Shown: in pieces, positions 12,365 to 24,743 of the stretch | How the letters are laid out: every line of letters starts with the position of its first letter | Numbering within the stretch: the first letter of the stretch is position 1 | NCBI RefSeq assembly: GCF_000002995.4 | Contig: NW_025062477.1 | Location: 10,636,649-10,700,648, forward strand | Source: Brugia malayi | Taxonomy: Eukaryota; Nematoda; Chromadorea; Rhabditida; Onchocercidae | DNA length: 64,000 nucleotides | Reading direction: 5' to 3' | Translations under genes and position numbers: made by a program | The notes under the pieces: model-generated | Database searches by the model: none | Told to the model about the DNA's origin: nothing | Seen by the model: the letters and a program-made list of their open reading frames with translations, nothing else

Positions 12365-15015
12365 ATGGTGAATGAAACTGATTGCCCATTGGGAAAGCAA
12401 TTGGACAACAAAGTAAGTTAGATTATTTAACTTTTCTGCGAAATAATAGTTCAAGTATTTAAAGAATGATAATAATCAAAGTTCTTCAAATAACTAATAG
12501 TGGTAATTGTTCCACTTCTTCGATTTTATGCCAGTTCTTTTTTCTTTTAATAATTTTCAAATATAAAAGTTCTTGAAATGAGTGAAAAAAAAAAAAAAAA
12601 AAAAACTTCTTCATATCAAGATTACAAACAATGCTTTGGAAATTTTTTTGTTATCGATCGTTTTCTGCAATATTCTTGCAATTGTTGTTTTTTTTTTTTT
12701 CAGATTACTGCTGTAAACAATACGGGTTCTGGCTTTTTAAGCAATAATGAAATAATTGAAGAAGGTGATACTGTGATTGTTTATGTCAATTACGGAACAT
12801 CTTATGCGGTAGAAGTGAAACGTGGCCTCATTCTTACAATGAGATATGGTGCTTTGAAGCATGAATATCTTATAGGAAAACGGTAATTTAAATTGAAAAT
12901 ATTAAATTATAAATCAATGAATTACTTCAAAACAATTTGAGAAATATTTAGAAGTTGTTTATTTGCTCAATATCAAATTATCATACTGATTAGCATTTAT
13001 CAATTGGTGTAGAAATGATCTTCAGTGTTTTGTAGTTTAAATCTTTACAAAAAAGAGAGAAAAACTTTCACTTTTTTTTTTGTTTTCCTTTTCAGTTATG
13101 GGTCTCGTATTAGTGCTACAGCGGGTTATGTTTATGTCTTACGTCCGAATGCAGAAATGTGGACACGTGCTTTGCTTCGACGAACACAAATTATCTATAC
13201 ACCCGATTCTGCACTAATTCTAATGCTGTTAGATATTAAACCGGGATCGGTGAGTTTTTATATATAGATTTAGATGTTTTTTTTTTTTTTTTTTGAAATG
13301 GTTTTCAAAATTAGTTGATTATTATGAGAAAAATACAGATAGTTTGTGAATGTGGTACGGGAAGTGGTTCGCTTTCACATGCATTAGCAATGGCTATTGC
13401 ACCAACAGGACATCTATATACGCATGATGTTGAAGAGCCAAGGGTCAAACAGGTTGAACTTGAAATGTTGGTTAGTATTCTAAATCATTGTCTCTCTCTC
13501 TGAAAATTATTTTTAATCTGCAGTGCTAAACGTAAGAATTCTACAAAAACAAATAATTTTTATCATTTTTATTATTTAATGTTATATTTTGTTTAAGAAA
13601 TTTTTGCAGAAACATGGATTAGGTGAAATTACTACATGTGTCCATCAAAATGTTATCAAAGATGGTTTTTCCGTGGAAAATATATGCGATGCAGTCTTTT
13701 TGGATCTTCCCGCTCCATGGATTGCAATTAAACATGCAAAGCATGCGCTAAGTCGAATAAATGGTGGCCGTGTGGTCAGCTTTTCTCCTTGCATTGAACA
13801 GGTATTTCACTTTTCCTATGCAAATTAACCTAACAGTAGATATTCTTTGTAAATGAGAAGAATTTATTTTTTTTAGTAATTTTGATACAGTTCTTAGTAG
13901 AATTGTATTACAGATACAAAGAACATGTAATGCTCTTCAATGTGAAGGTTTTGTGCAAATCAGTACGGTGGAGTTAGTGCCAAGAAAGTTAAAAGTAATT
14001 ATTTTTGTTTTTGTTTAACAGATTTACTTTGATTATGAAAAGATATTCGTTATCATTGCAGTGTTAGCTACTTTTCATTTTTTTTTTTTAAAGGAGATTC
14101 TTTTGGTTAGTATTAGTACCAGGCATTTATTGCTAGATTAAATAAATATTGATTAGTTCTTGATTTTCTTGTTTAGCATTATCTTGAATTGATTGATTCA
14201 TAATATTTTATGAAAAGTACTTGCTGTGTATTGCTGTTGCAATATTTTTGAATGAAAATTTAAAAGACCGAATTTTTTTTTAGACATAACATTACTATTA
14301 CTTCAGTGATATTAAATATAGGGGAATGATTGAAATTCTATCAATAATGTTTCATATATTATAATCTTCAAATTTAGTTTTTCAGTTTCCATTGTAACTA
14401 TCACACTATAAGCAGAATAGAAAATTTTATGATATTCCCATCAGATAGCTAAAAAAGAAACTAGGAAATTTCATGTAAATATATAAATATAGATACATTA
14501 AAATCCTTTAACCATCTTATACTGATTTAAATTTTTTTATAAAATGAAAGAAGTGTAAAATTGTATCTCATCTGTACTAGTTTTTTTTTTTTTTTTTTTT
14601 TTTTTATAGCTGTCATGAATTATCCAGGTTAGTGATAGTGTTATATCAGATAACCGGTTGTAAGAGGTGGATTGATATTCTGATACACAAATTTTAAACA
14701 TTATATAGATTTTATATAGTTTAATTTTATGTATGCGATATAAATATGGATACATTGAAATCGTTCAATACGCGAAACATTCCTGTCACAAAGAAGAGAC
14801 ATTCGCAAGATAATGGAAATGAAACAGCAGTGGTATCAAAAAGGCCTAAATTGAAGGAAGATAAAATGATGGTTACATCAAAAAGACAATGTCTTACAAA
14901 TCAGAGCAGCAATGAAAAGATTTTCACATCAGCACTACTACCATTTCCAGCAATACAACCAACACATACTGGATATATCATTTCAGCAACATTATTACCA
15001 TCAATTTCATCATAA
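12365..15015 (+). CDS. trmt-61: tRNA (adenine-58-N1)-methyltransferase catalytic subunit TRMT61A
   Basis: With TRMT6 this enzyme makes m1A58 in the T-loop of tRNAs using S-adenosylmethionine, mainly in the nucleus. Exons: 12365-12412, 12704-12882, 13096-13249, 13339-13470, 13610-13801, 13914-13994, then a last coding segment ending at 15015. The N-terminal beta domain (EEGDTVIVYV; AGYVYVLRPNAEMWTRAL) precedes the SAM-binding motif I (VCECGTGSGSLSHAL), the acidic ribose-binding strand (HDVEEPRVKQ), catalytic motif IV (DAVFLDLPAPW) and SFSPCIEQ. The last segment ends PTHTGYIISATLLP, matching the family's HTGYLTFAT end, and has a basic insert (SKRPKLKEDK) that could be a nuclear signal. The acceptor of the last exon is unresolved because a TAA at 14722-14724 blocks the obvious one. 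Confidence 0.9.
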
Positions 15016-18000
15016 TTTGTTTTGTTTTGTTTAAAAAAGAAAAAAAGAAAAACGGTATCTTTGTATGCCTGATTTTGCTACATTTTTTTTTTCTTTGTTA
15101 ATTTCAAATTTAAAATTAACAGTTTAGTTTTTTTTTTTTTTTTTTTATTCGGTAAATTTATGCTTATTATTAATATAAGAATTTGCTTGCATGAATTATA
15201 AACAGTACGTATTAGTATTAATCCCGGTGATTTGTTTCTTTTATCATTTATTATTTGTTTTTTTTTTTTTAAAGTATAGTATATAGTTAGACTTTGTATT
15301 GATTAATTTTTTTTTTCTCGTTATGGCTTTCTTGCTTTATCGATTTTGTGTTATTGTTGTTATAAGTGAAAAAAAAAAATAAAATAAAATAATTCTATGT
15401 CGTAGTTTAAGGGATCTTATTTAAACATCATTTTCAAGTTACTAGGAATATTTGAAAAGATGTATGTTAGATATTTTCTACTTTTGAATAATTAAATGCT
15501 AAAATTACAAATTAATTATTTATTTCAGGATGTAATACAATAGTAGTAGCATCAATACGATTGTTTATTAGCTCACACATAAATATTTGCTGTTCGTTCA
15601 TTTCATTTGCCTATGTATTTTTAAGTAGTTTAAAGATCAGATATATATATATGTTTTTCTTGGCTGATTATATTTTTATATAAGTGAGTAAAATATTTGC
15701 ATTTACAGTTTTTAAAATATTTCCCATCAATTAGGAATGAACATAAATATATCTCATACAAAAAATAATTTTATTGCTTCCGTGTGTTTTTTTTTTGTTT
15801 GTTTATTTTAAGTATTACTATTCTGATTTATAGTTAATTAATTGATTGCATATATAATTGTTAGAGCTTGATTTTATAAAATTAACACTGTTTTTTTTTT
15901 TTTTTTTTCTTCAAAAAATTGTTTTTTTATGATGAAAATATTTAGACAAATTTTATTATTTTGGGGTATTTAACTTTTTTGGAATTTTTTTTTTTATGTG
16001 TGTGTGTGTTTATTTGCTAGTAGTTGTTATAATTGTTTTTCTTTTTTCTTTTTTTTTTTCTTTTAAAAGCAGTAAAAGGTACAGTGTATTCTTTTTTTTT
16101 TTTTCCTTTGCTTTTATCTCAGTACAATGAGATAAAAAGTTTTTGCATCTTAAAAATAAAACGAAAAATTTACATAATCAAACATTTGGATTATCGATGG
16201 AATTATGATCAGCGAAAATTTTTTCTTTTCTTTGATAAAAATGATAAGTAAAATTTATGTGATAGTAATGATTTAATTCAATAAATGCAGGGAAATGAAT
16301 ATTTATTAATTTATTATAAATTAGCATTAGCATAAATTTTTTTTTTTTTTTTTTTCAAATAATATCTCTACTTTTATTCAGTTCTTTTTATCTTCTTTTT
16401 TTTTTTTTCTTTTATAATTGATTAAACAATTTCTATTATCAATTGTATAATTTTTTTAATTTTTTATTAGCAATTTCTTTTATCACATTAATTATTATCA
16501 TAAATTAGTTTAATTGTAATAAATTTTACTAAAAATAAAGTACATAATAATTCATTTTATTAATTTTAAATGAATAATTTATTATGAATAATTTTTTGTT
16601 GTAACAATTTTTCAAAAAAATTTTCTATAATTTCTGCTATTATTAAAATAAATAATTTAATTTAATTAATGATATATAATAATTTTTCTTTTTTTTTTCT
16701 GCTTTTTTTTTTTTTTCAAAAAATGATTTTTTTGATCAATCTTTTTCTCTTACTACTACTACTTTACTTTTTACTTTTTTTGACTTTTACTACTTTCTTT
16801 TAACTTTTTACTTGTTTTTTTTTTTACTTTTCATCTCTTTTTTCACTTACTATTTTCAGAAAAAAAAAATTTTTTTTATCAAATCTTAAATTAATATAAT
16901 TAAATTGGTCCCTTTCATTCATTTTGCATACAAATTTGTCCATCCCTACCTTTCCTACAATAAATTGATAGATAATGTGACGTGTAGTAGAGCAGTAGCA
17001 GTAGTAGTAGTTGTAGTAATAATAATAGTATTGTCTACCTCACAATCATTTTACCATCCATTGCTTTATTGCTTTAATTGCAATTTCATTTAAACTTTCA
17101 TTTCAGTTAATACTTTCATCTAATTTGTGAATAAAATTCAATATAACAAAATTCATAAATAATAATTTTTAAAATTTAATTATATTTTTTCACTCATCTT
17201 TTCTTAATCTATATTTTACCTTTTCCTTTTTTTCTTTTCTTTTTCATTCTTTTTTTTTTTTTTTTTTAAATTTTAATAAGAAAAATAAACTAACGTAGCA
17301 GTAGTAGTAGTAGTAGTAGTACACTAGTTTTTTTCTTTTTTTTTTCTCTCTCTCTCTCTCTCTGTCTATCTCTTTTTCAATTTTCTATTCTTATAAAAAA
17401 TTTTAATTTAAAATAAAGAGAGAGAGAAAAAAAAAAAAAGATGAAAGAAAAAAAGCAAATAACGATTAAATGTGAAATTTTGTAATCTTTAAGAATGGCA
17501 AATTATATGTTGTAATATTTGAAAATTTAATTTCAAATTCTTCTATCTGTTTTTTCTTCCCTAATTTTTAATGATAAACAATTTTTTTTTTCACTTTTTT
17601 AATTCTCAAATAAAGTGATTTATTATAGGTTGAATAAATTAATTTATATTTTAATGATTTGCATTTTAAAAAAAAACACTAAATTATTTTAATATACTTA
17701 TGTAGCAAAATGAATGCGAAAAAAAAAATTAATTTAATTAAATATATATATACATATATATGTATGTATTTATGATAATTAAGATTATTATATTTGAATT
17801 ACTACAATTTTTTTTTCACTCATTTCTTCATCTTTTTTTTTTTCAAAAAAAATTCAACAATTATGTTTAATTAATTTAAAATTAACAAAACTATTTTTTT
17901 GTGTGATTTTTATAAAAAAAAGAAAGAAATTAAATATTCATGAAATCATCATCAATTATCATACAGTGTAATAACTTTAGTGACACATTATAAATTAAGG

Positions 18001-18479
18001 TAAAACTATTCCATTAGTGAGAGGAAGACAAAAAAAAAAAAAAAGAATGAAAAAAGTTTTCAAAATTTTCTCTGTCATCGTTTTGTCATCCAATTATTTA
18101 GCTTTTCATTTACCTAAATTCTTAACTTTAATTGTCAGTTGTAGTTAAATATTAATTGGAATTATTTTACATTTATTTAATTTGAATAAATGTTTTTCGA
18201 AATAGAAAAAAAAAAAAAAAACTTTTCTCTAAATTACTTCATTCTATTCTTATAGTATCATTTAATATATTACGATTGAAAATGTATAATTGTTTCTTTT
18301 TGTGCTTTTAAAATTTAAAAATAAAAATGATTGTGAATCATTTATTTAATTCTGAAAGCATATTCAGTTATTTATTATTATTATTATAATTGTCATTATT
18401 ATCATTATTATTGTCATTATTACTATTATTATTATTATTATTAATTGTATTAATTACACTATTAATATATCAGTGATTT

Positions 18480-18770
18480 TTGTTGTTAACTTGTTTACAT
18501 TTATGTTTATGTTTGTATATGTATATATGTTTATGTATGTATGTGTGTGTGTGTGTGTGTATGTTTGTATGTATGTGTGTATCTACGTATTGGGTATATA
18601 ATATATGTATTTTTGTAATATTAATAATTATATGTATATATCTTTATGTATGTATGTATGTGTGTGTATGTATGTATGTATGTGTGTGTATGTATGTATG
18701 TATGTTTGTATGTGTGTATCTATGTATTGAGTATATAATATGTATGTGTACTTTTGTAATATTAATAATT
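18480..18770. repeat. TATG/TGTG microsatellite tract, internally duplicated
   Basis: Interrupted TG, TATG and TGTATG runs appear in two blocks, each followed by a similar stretch (TATTGGGTATATAATATATG near 18588 and TATTGAGTATATAATATG near 18725, each then TTTTGTAATATTAATAATTATATG). The non-microsatellite flanks are duplicated too, so the block was copied as a unit of about 140 bp. Confidence 0.7.
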
Positions 18771-19042
18771 ATATGTTTTTTATTTTTTTTTTTTGTTACA
18801 CCAGTGTGTGTATGTTTAACTTCTGAAATTCATTTCAATAAAATTAAAATTATGAAAAAAAAAAATTTTTTTTTTCAAATAGAATAATTTTATTACATTT
18901 AAACATTTTACTGCTACTATTACTACTGTTAGTCTTATTGCTATTATTATTATTGTAGTTAAAAGATATTTATTAAATTTCGAAAATTTTTTTCTTTTTT
19001 TTTAAATCATAAATTGAAATAAATAGATGACAGACACATACG

Positions 19043-19095
19043 TACACACACACACACACACACACACATACATACATACACACATACATACATCG
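19043..19095. repeat. (CA)n / CATA microsatellite
   Basis: About a dozen CA units followed by CATA units. It gives Cys-Val open frames on the minus strand that are not genes. Confidence 0.8.
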
Positions 19096-19711
19096 TTATC
19101 TTCCCATTATTTAATATTTTCTCAGATCTAAAACATCTGCTAGTGAATGATGAGTGAAATGAATTTATCGGATATGATTGATCATTACTTTTTATTATTT
19201 CCCAGATGTAAATGATAGGTAGTAATAGCATTAGTTAAATCTAACTTTTTCTTTTTTTTTTTTTTCTTTGTTGAATTATTTTAACGATGATAGGAATTAA
19301 CATATTGTAATTAATTATTTTGTTTATCTTTTTTATTTCATTTAATTAAATAAACAAAATATAAATAAATAAAAATAAGTAAATAAATAATTTAATTGTT
19401 TTTTTTTTTTGAATTGTTCAATAATTGATTAAATTTTGAAATTGTTTACAATAAATTATTAATTCTCTTCTTGAAATTATTTAATATTTAGTTTTAACTT
19501 TAAACTATTTATTTTTTCAATTAATTTACTTATACATTTATGAGAAGAAGTAAATTTTATAATATCAATAATCATATGCAAAAAGAAGAAATCAAACATC
19601 AAATTACTGTGCTATTTGTACAATTTCACAAGAGATGAAAGTTTATGTTTGGTAGAAAACTACTAGAAAGATACACAAATCATATCAGTTGTTAGTGATT
19701 AACGATTGTGT

Positions 19712-19724
19712 TGACCTTTGACCT
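19712..19724. promoter_or_regulatory. perfect DR1 nuclear-receptor half-site pair
   Basis: TGACCTTTGACCT is two TGACCT half-sites separated by one T (AGGTCAAAGGTCA on the minus strand). This is the textbook DR1 element bound by HNF4- and RXR-type nuclear receptors. It lies in a complex-sequence island (about 19560-20170) over 4.5 kb from any gene found here, so its function is unknown. Confidence 0.35.
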
Positions 19725-20865
19725 ATATTTTATTTGATATGACTAATAGAACTTTGACAATCTTTGCTACTGCACTGTTTTCTGATTTAATCGCTTAAAA
19801 AACAAAAAGTTAATGACGAGAAAAACATTAGAAAATTTATTAAAGAAATGATATGAAGCATATCATATCATTATCATATGTCAATGATAAGAATTTACTA
19901 TGACAATTAACTTTAAACTAACAAAACTCATTCAATTTTAATCATAAAATTTTAACATTGTTACATTACTTTATGCAATGATTAATTGATAATTAGTGTG
20001 AATAAATTTGTGTGATGTTTAATCAGTCCAATAGTTTGTTAATTAATTTCATCAGTAATTAAAAAAAATTTTTTCTATGACAATTTTAAAATTATCACTG
20101 AGCATTTTATTTTGTCATCACAGATTATTTCAAGGCTGAAACAATTAGTTGTATGAATGCAAAGAATGGATTTAAAAAAAAAAAAAAAATTAATAGTTGT
20201 TGATGAAAAAGAATTAAAATTTAGAAGGTAAAAAAAAAAAAAAACAAAAAGTTAAAAATTGATTGTGTAAAAGAAATTCATTTGGTTCTGATTTATTTAA
20301 TCATATTAATAGCAATAATAATAACAGTAATAATAATAATAACAATAATAATAATAGTAATATCTCTTTAAGATTAATAACATTCTGATATATTTGTTTT
20401 CTTAAATAATTGAAGTTAAAAAAATTTATTCTAAAATGAATGAAATCATTTATCATATTTTTAGCTCAACAAAACAAATTAATTTTTGAAAATTTGAATA
20501 ATTGCAAAAATAATAATCTAAAAGAAAATATTTATTGTTTATGATGAATTTATAAATTTTAACTGCTCAATGGACTATTTTTTGGCAAAATTCAAATTGT
20601 TTACAAAAAGTTTTCTTTTCTTTAATTGCAATGATTTTATAAATTTCATTTTTTTAACCAATTTAACAATAAAAAATTTTTTTTATTTATACACTTACGA
20701 TAATTAATAATTAATAAAATAAAAAAAAGAGAAACGAGCAAAAAAGTTTTAGCTTTTTTTTTTCTTCAATATTTCAATAAAATCATTTAACTTAGTAAAT
20801 TGAATAAATACTATGCAAAATTTAAAGAATAGCAGAAAAAACAAAATTTTCATTTTCATATTTTA

Positions 20866-20912
20866 TCAGTATAATTTTATCAATATAATTTTATCAGTAT
20901 AATTTTATCAAC
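20866..20912. repeat. short tandem repeat, about 16-bp unit
   Basis: Three consecutive copies of a TATCARTATAATTT-type unit, differing at one position. Confidence 0.6.
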
Positions 20913-21626
20913 AAAAAATTAATAAATAAATAAATTTTTTTTTCTCTCTTTCATTATCAATTTGATTTCTTCGTTTTCGTTTTCCCTTTTTTTTTTTTTG
21001 TATTTTATACTCTTTGTTTATTGTTTAGATGAATTCTATTCAAATTTAAAATTCTAATTTTGCTCGTTTCTTTTACAACGATGCATATAAATTCAAAATT
21101 ATATGAATGAAATTCAATTGTTTGATGAAATAAATTGGTATAATCAAATGCTTTGAGATATATTATTTTACGATCGAAATTTGGACACTTTTATTGGGAC
21201 ATATTGCTTTTACTAGGGTCAATTTACTTTTGCAAAGAAAATATTCGATGAAAATAAAATAAAAGGAAAGTGAAAATATGAGGAAGAGGAAGAGGAAGAA
21301 GAAGACAAGAGCAAAAAGGGGATTGATGAGGTCAATGAATATTAGAAATGACCAATGACCGCCGACCAATCAATTGATCGACCGACTGACCATTCGTTAA
21401 CTGACCAACCATTCCATAAATGTTGATAATGAAAATAGCAAAAAGAGGAAAAAAAATTTTTTTATTTCTTTTATTTTCATTGTTATTTATAAAATTTAAA
21501 GAAAACAAAAAAAAAAAAAAAAAAGGAATAATAAAAAAAATATTTTATAAATATTTATAAAATTAATATTTTATATTATCTTTCTTGAATAATTTTATTT
21601 CTTCATTCTTTTATTTTTATGCGTTT

Positions 21627-21666
<40 letters not shown>

Positions 21667-22715
21667 TTAAAAGTTTGATTTTGTATGTGACATTTTGAAA
21701 TTGTTATTTTAAATTATTGTTGTTATTATTATTATTCCATTCATATTATTCAACTATAACATTTTTTTTTTTAATCAAATTTTCTATTAACATTTCATAT
21801 TATTGATAAAAATAACTTTTATTATTATTGAAATTGATTAAACTAGAAACAATTAAATTTTATTACAATAAATTTGATTAAATTTTATTGCAATAATTTT
21901 TTTTTCCTCCCTTCCATTCTTTTTATCTTTCATATGTAAATATAAAAGATAAAAAATTCATGAAGAAATTAATAACTGAAAATCAATAAATATAAAACAA
22001 AAAATAAAAAATGCAAATTTATGTAATCGAGTTATTATATCTTTTAGTTAATATATAATAAAGGAATCTTTTAAAAATTTTCCCTCTTTTTTCAATCATT
22101 ATGTAAATTAAATTTACTGAATTTAATTTTTTTTTTTTTTAATTGAATATAGATTATAAAAAAATTGAAGATAAAAATAATTTTATTTAAGCTATCAAAA
22201 TAAAAAAAAAAAACGGATTCTAATTTAAATGATCTATCAAAAAAAGTTTTTTTTTTTGTAATTTTATTTATCGAAAATTTTTTGTAATTAATAAATTGTT
22301 CGTTAATTTTAAAATAAAAAATTTTGCAAATAAAACAGAAATGAATGATAATTTCTGTTAAAAAAAAATATGTATTCGTAGTTTTTTTCTTTTTTTTTTG
22401 AAACGAAGGAAATTTTCAAAAAAATAAAAATAAAAGTAATATTCCAATTTTTTTTTTTTTTTTTCACAGAAAATTCTCAGAAATTTTTATTATAATTTTT
22501 TTTTTTACAGCCAATAATCATTTTCTTATTTTCAATTTTCTTCCTAATATTACTTTGGAAATTCTTTTTTCTTTTTTTGCTTTTTATTTTGTGCTCTTTA
22601 AGAGAAAAAAAAAAAGTGAAAAACGAAAGCTAAATTTTGCTTTATTATTTGACGAAAAATTGCTTTCGCTATTTGCAATTTGATTGATCGATCAATTAAA
22701 TGATTGATTGATCGA

Positions 22716-22735
22716 CGATCGATCGATCGATCGAT
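22716..22735. repeat. self-complementary (CGAT)n tract
   Basis: Five CGAT units preceded by looser ATTGATTGATCGATC sequence from 22681. CGAT repeats are palindromic, so the tract can form a cruciform. It sits at the left edge of the complex island 22780-23280. Confidence 0.65.
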
Positions 22736-22779
22736 TAAATTGATTGATTAATAAATAATAACTAGCATAAAACATGTGA

Positions 22780-23280
22780 CAATCAAATTGATATCACTGA
22801 ATAATGTGCCAATGAAACAAATCATTACTATTCTTTCAATTAATTCATCAATACAATTATATCGTTTTTTAACTGATAATGATAGGCGCAAATGTCATGA
22901 TATGCGCAAATGTTATCTTTTGAATTGCACTACCTCTCATCATTATTGAACAAATATCGATTAAGGGAAATGTCTACAAAAAGAGATTACGAATGCAAAT
23001 GTTATTGCCATTTCTTAGCCAATAATTTATCCGCCAATTTTTATCGATTATTATTATAAATAGGTCTTTTTATCATTCATTAGACTACGCAAAATGAATG
23101 TATTTATGAATTCTCGAGAATAAGGCCTAGTAATTATTAGCCTTATTGGCTGCACATTAGGCCAAATTTGGCCATTGAATAGATAAATAAACATTTATTG
23201 ATTATTATACAAATGGAAGTTATTTCAATGATTTCAGCACATCAGCCTTTTCAGCTATATAATCAGCGTTTATTCAATTA
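22780..23280. promoter_or_regulatory. complex island with nested palindromes and a repeated CAAATGT motif
   Basis: About 500 bp without homopolymers inside the desert. It holds three related motifs: GGCGCAAATGTCAT near 22887, TGCGCAAATGTTAT near 22902 and ATGCAAATGTTATT at 22993, the last containing a perfect POU octamer ATGCAAAT. It also holds ATTCTCGAGAAT (23110-23121), an imperfect inverted repeat AATAAGGC...GCCTTATT (23119-23147), and the perfect palindrome GGCCAAATTTGGCC (23160-23173). No coding potential is evident. An enhancer-like element is possible but unproven. Confidence 0.35.
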
Positions 23281-24635
23281 ATAAACAAAATAAAAAACCT
23301 TAGAAAAGGGAAAGAGAAAAAAAAAAAGGAAAATAAAACTAATTTTTTCATTTTTTTTAAAAAAAAAAAATATAAAAAAGCAATGATAAAGGGATTTTAT
23401 CTCTTATAATTTTTCCCTCTAATATTGTTTTTGTTTATTTCCTTCTCTCTCTCTCTCTCTTTCTCTCTCTTTGTTACTTTCTTCTCTGTCTTTCTTTTTG
23501 TTGATTTAAACTAAAGAAAAGAAAAACTAAAAATTTTTTGAAAACAAAAAAAAAAAAAATAGAAAAAAGAGAGAAAAAAAAAAGGAAAGAAACGGAAAAA
23601 AAAATAATTAAATTATTTGTTTAAATGTTAGTAAAACTATTTGAAATACCATCAAATTTTCTTGCATAAATATCTTAGCAAAATTTATTGTTGGACTTCT
23701 TTACCTGCTTATTTTATAAAATAATGATAGAAAGAGAGGGAGAGAGAGAGAGAGACAGAGAGAGAGAGAGAGAAAGACAGATACAGGGAGTTTTGGTAAT
23801 TATTAATTAGTAATTAATAAATAATAATAAAGTTTTTTTTTTCTTTTTTCATTTTTTTTTTCATATATTTAACTAATTTTACACAATTATCTGATAAATA
23901 AAATTGTTGCTATGATTTTTTTTTTTTAATTTCTAAAATTAAAATGAAAATTTGTCAAAAAAAAAAAAAAACTTTCTTTTAAAATTTGCAATTTGTGATT
24001 GATGTGAAAAAGTTTTAAAAAATGATACTAAAGTTTTCATATCTTTTCATTATGTTTATCATTTTTCATTTTTCCGTAACATTTTTCTCTTCTTTTTTTC
24101 TACTACCCTCTCTCTCTCTCTCTCTCTCTCACTCTGTCCCTTTCTTTTCTGCCTTCTCTTTATCCTTACTAGTTTACAAATATTATTAATAATTTATATT
24201 TGTTAAATTTTTTAATAAAATTAATTGAAAAATTAGAAGCGGTGAAAAATTTATTAAATTGTTTAATTTATTTTGTTTCATTTTTCTTTTTCTTTCTTTC
24301 TCTTTCTCTCTCTCTTTCTCTTCATTTCTTACTTCTCATTTTTATTCTTAATTTTCAATTTTATTTATTTATTTATTCACCATTTAAAAAAAAAAAAAAA
24401 AGAAAAAAGAAATAATAATGATCAAAACAAATATGATTTATTGGATTGTTAAAGAGAAATTTTCATTCTTTTCGATTTTTATTTTTCAATTTTTTTTTTT
24501 TTTTTTTAAATGGTAAATGGAAACAATGAAAGAAAAGCATTTATTGTTTGTTATTTTATCATTCACTTTTTAATTTTGATAAATTTTAATTTCATATAAG
24601 TTTAAAAAAAATATAAAAAATTGACCAATACGTAT

Positions 24636-24743
24636 GCTTATTTATACTTCTACGTGTACACGTATACGTGTGCTTATTTATACTTCTACGTGTACACGTA
24701 TATGTATGCTTATTTATAGTTCTACGTGTACACGTATATGTAT
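24636..24743. repeat. 36-bp minisatellite, three copies, with a palindromic core
   Basis: Copies begin at 24636, 24672 and 24708, exactly 36 bp apart. Each contains GCTTATTTATA followed by the perfect 12-bp palindrome ACGTGTACACGT, extended to TACGTGTACACGTA. Copies differ by a few substitutions. Confidence 0.85.

Noticed and set aside
18480..18887. 135-codon Cys/Tyr/Val-rich open frame
   Set aside because: Read-through of TATG/TGTG microsatellites and poly(A/T); composition is an artefact of the repeats.
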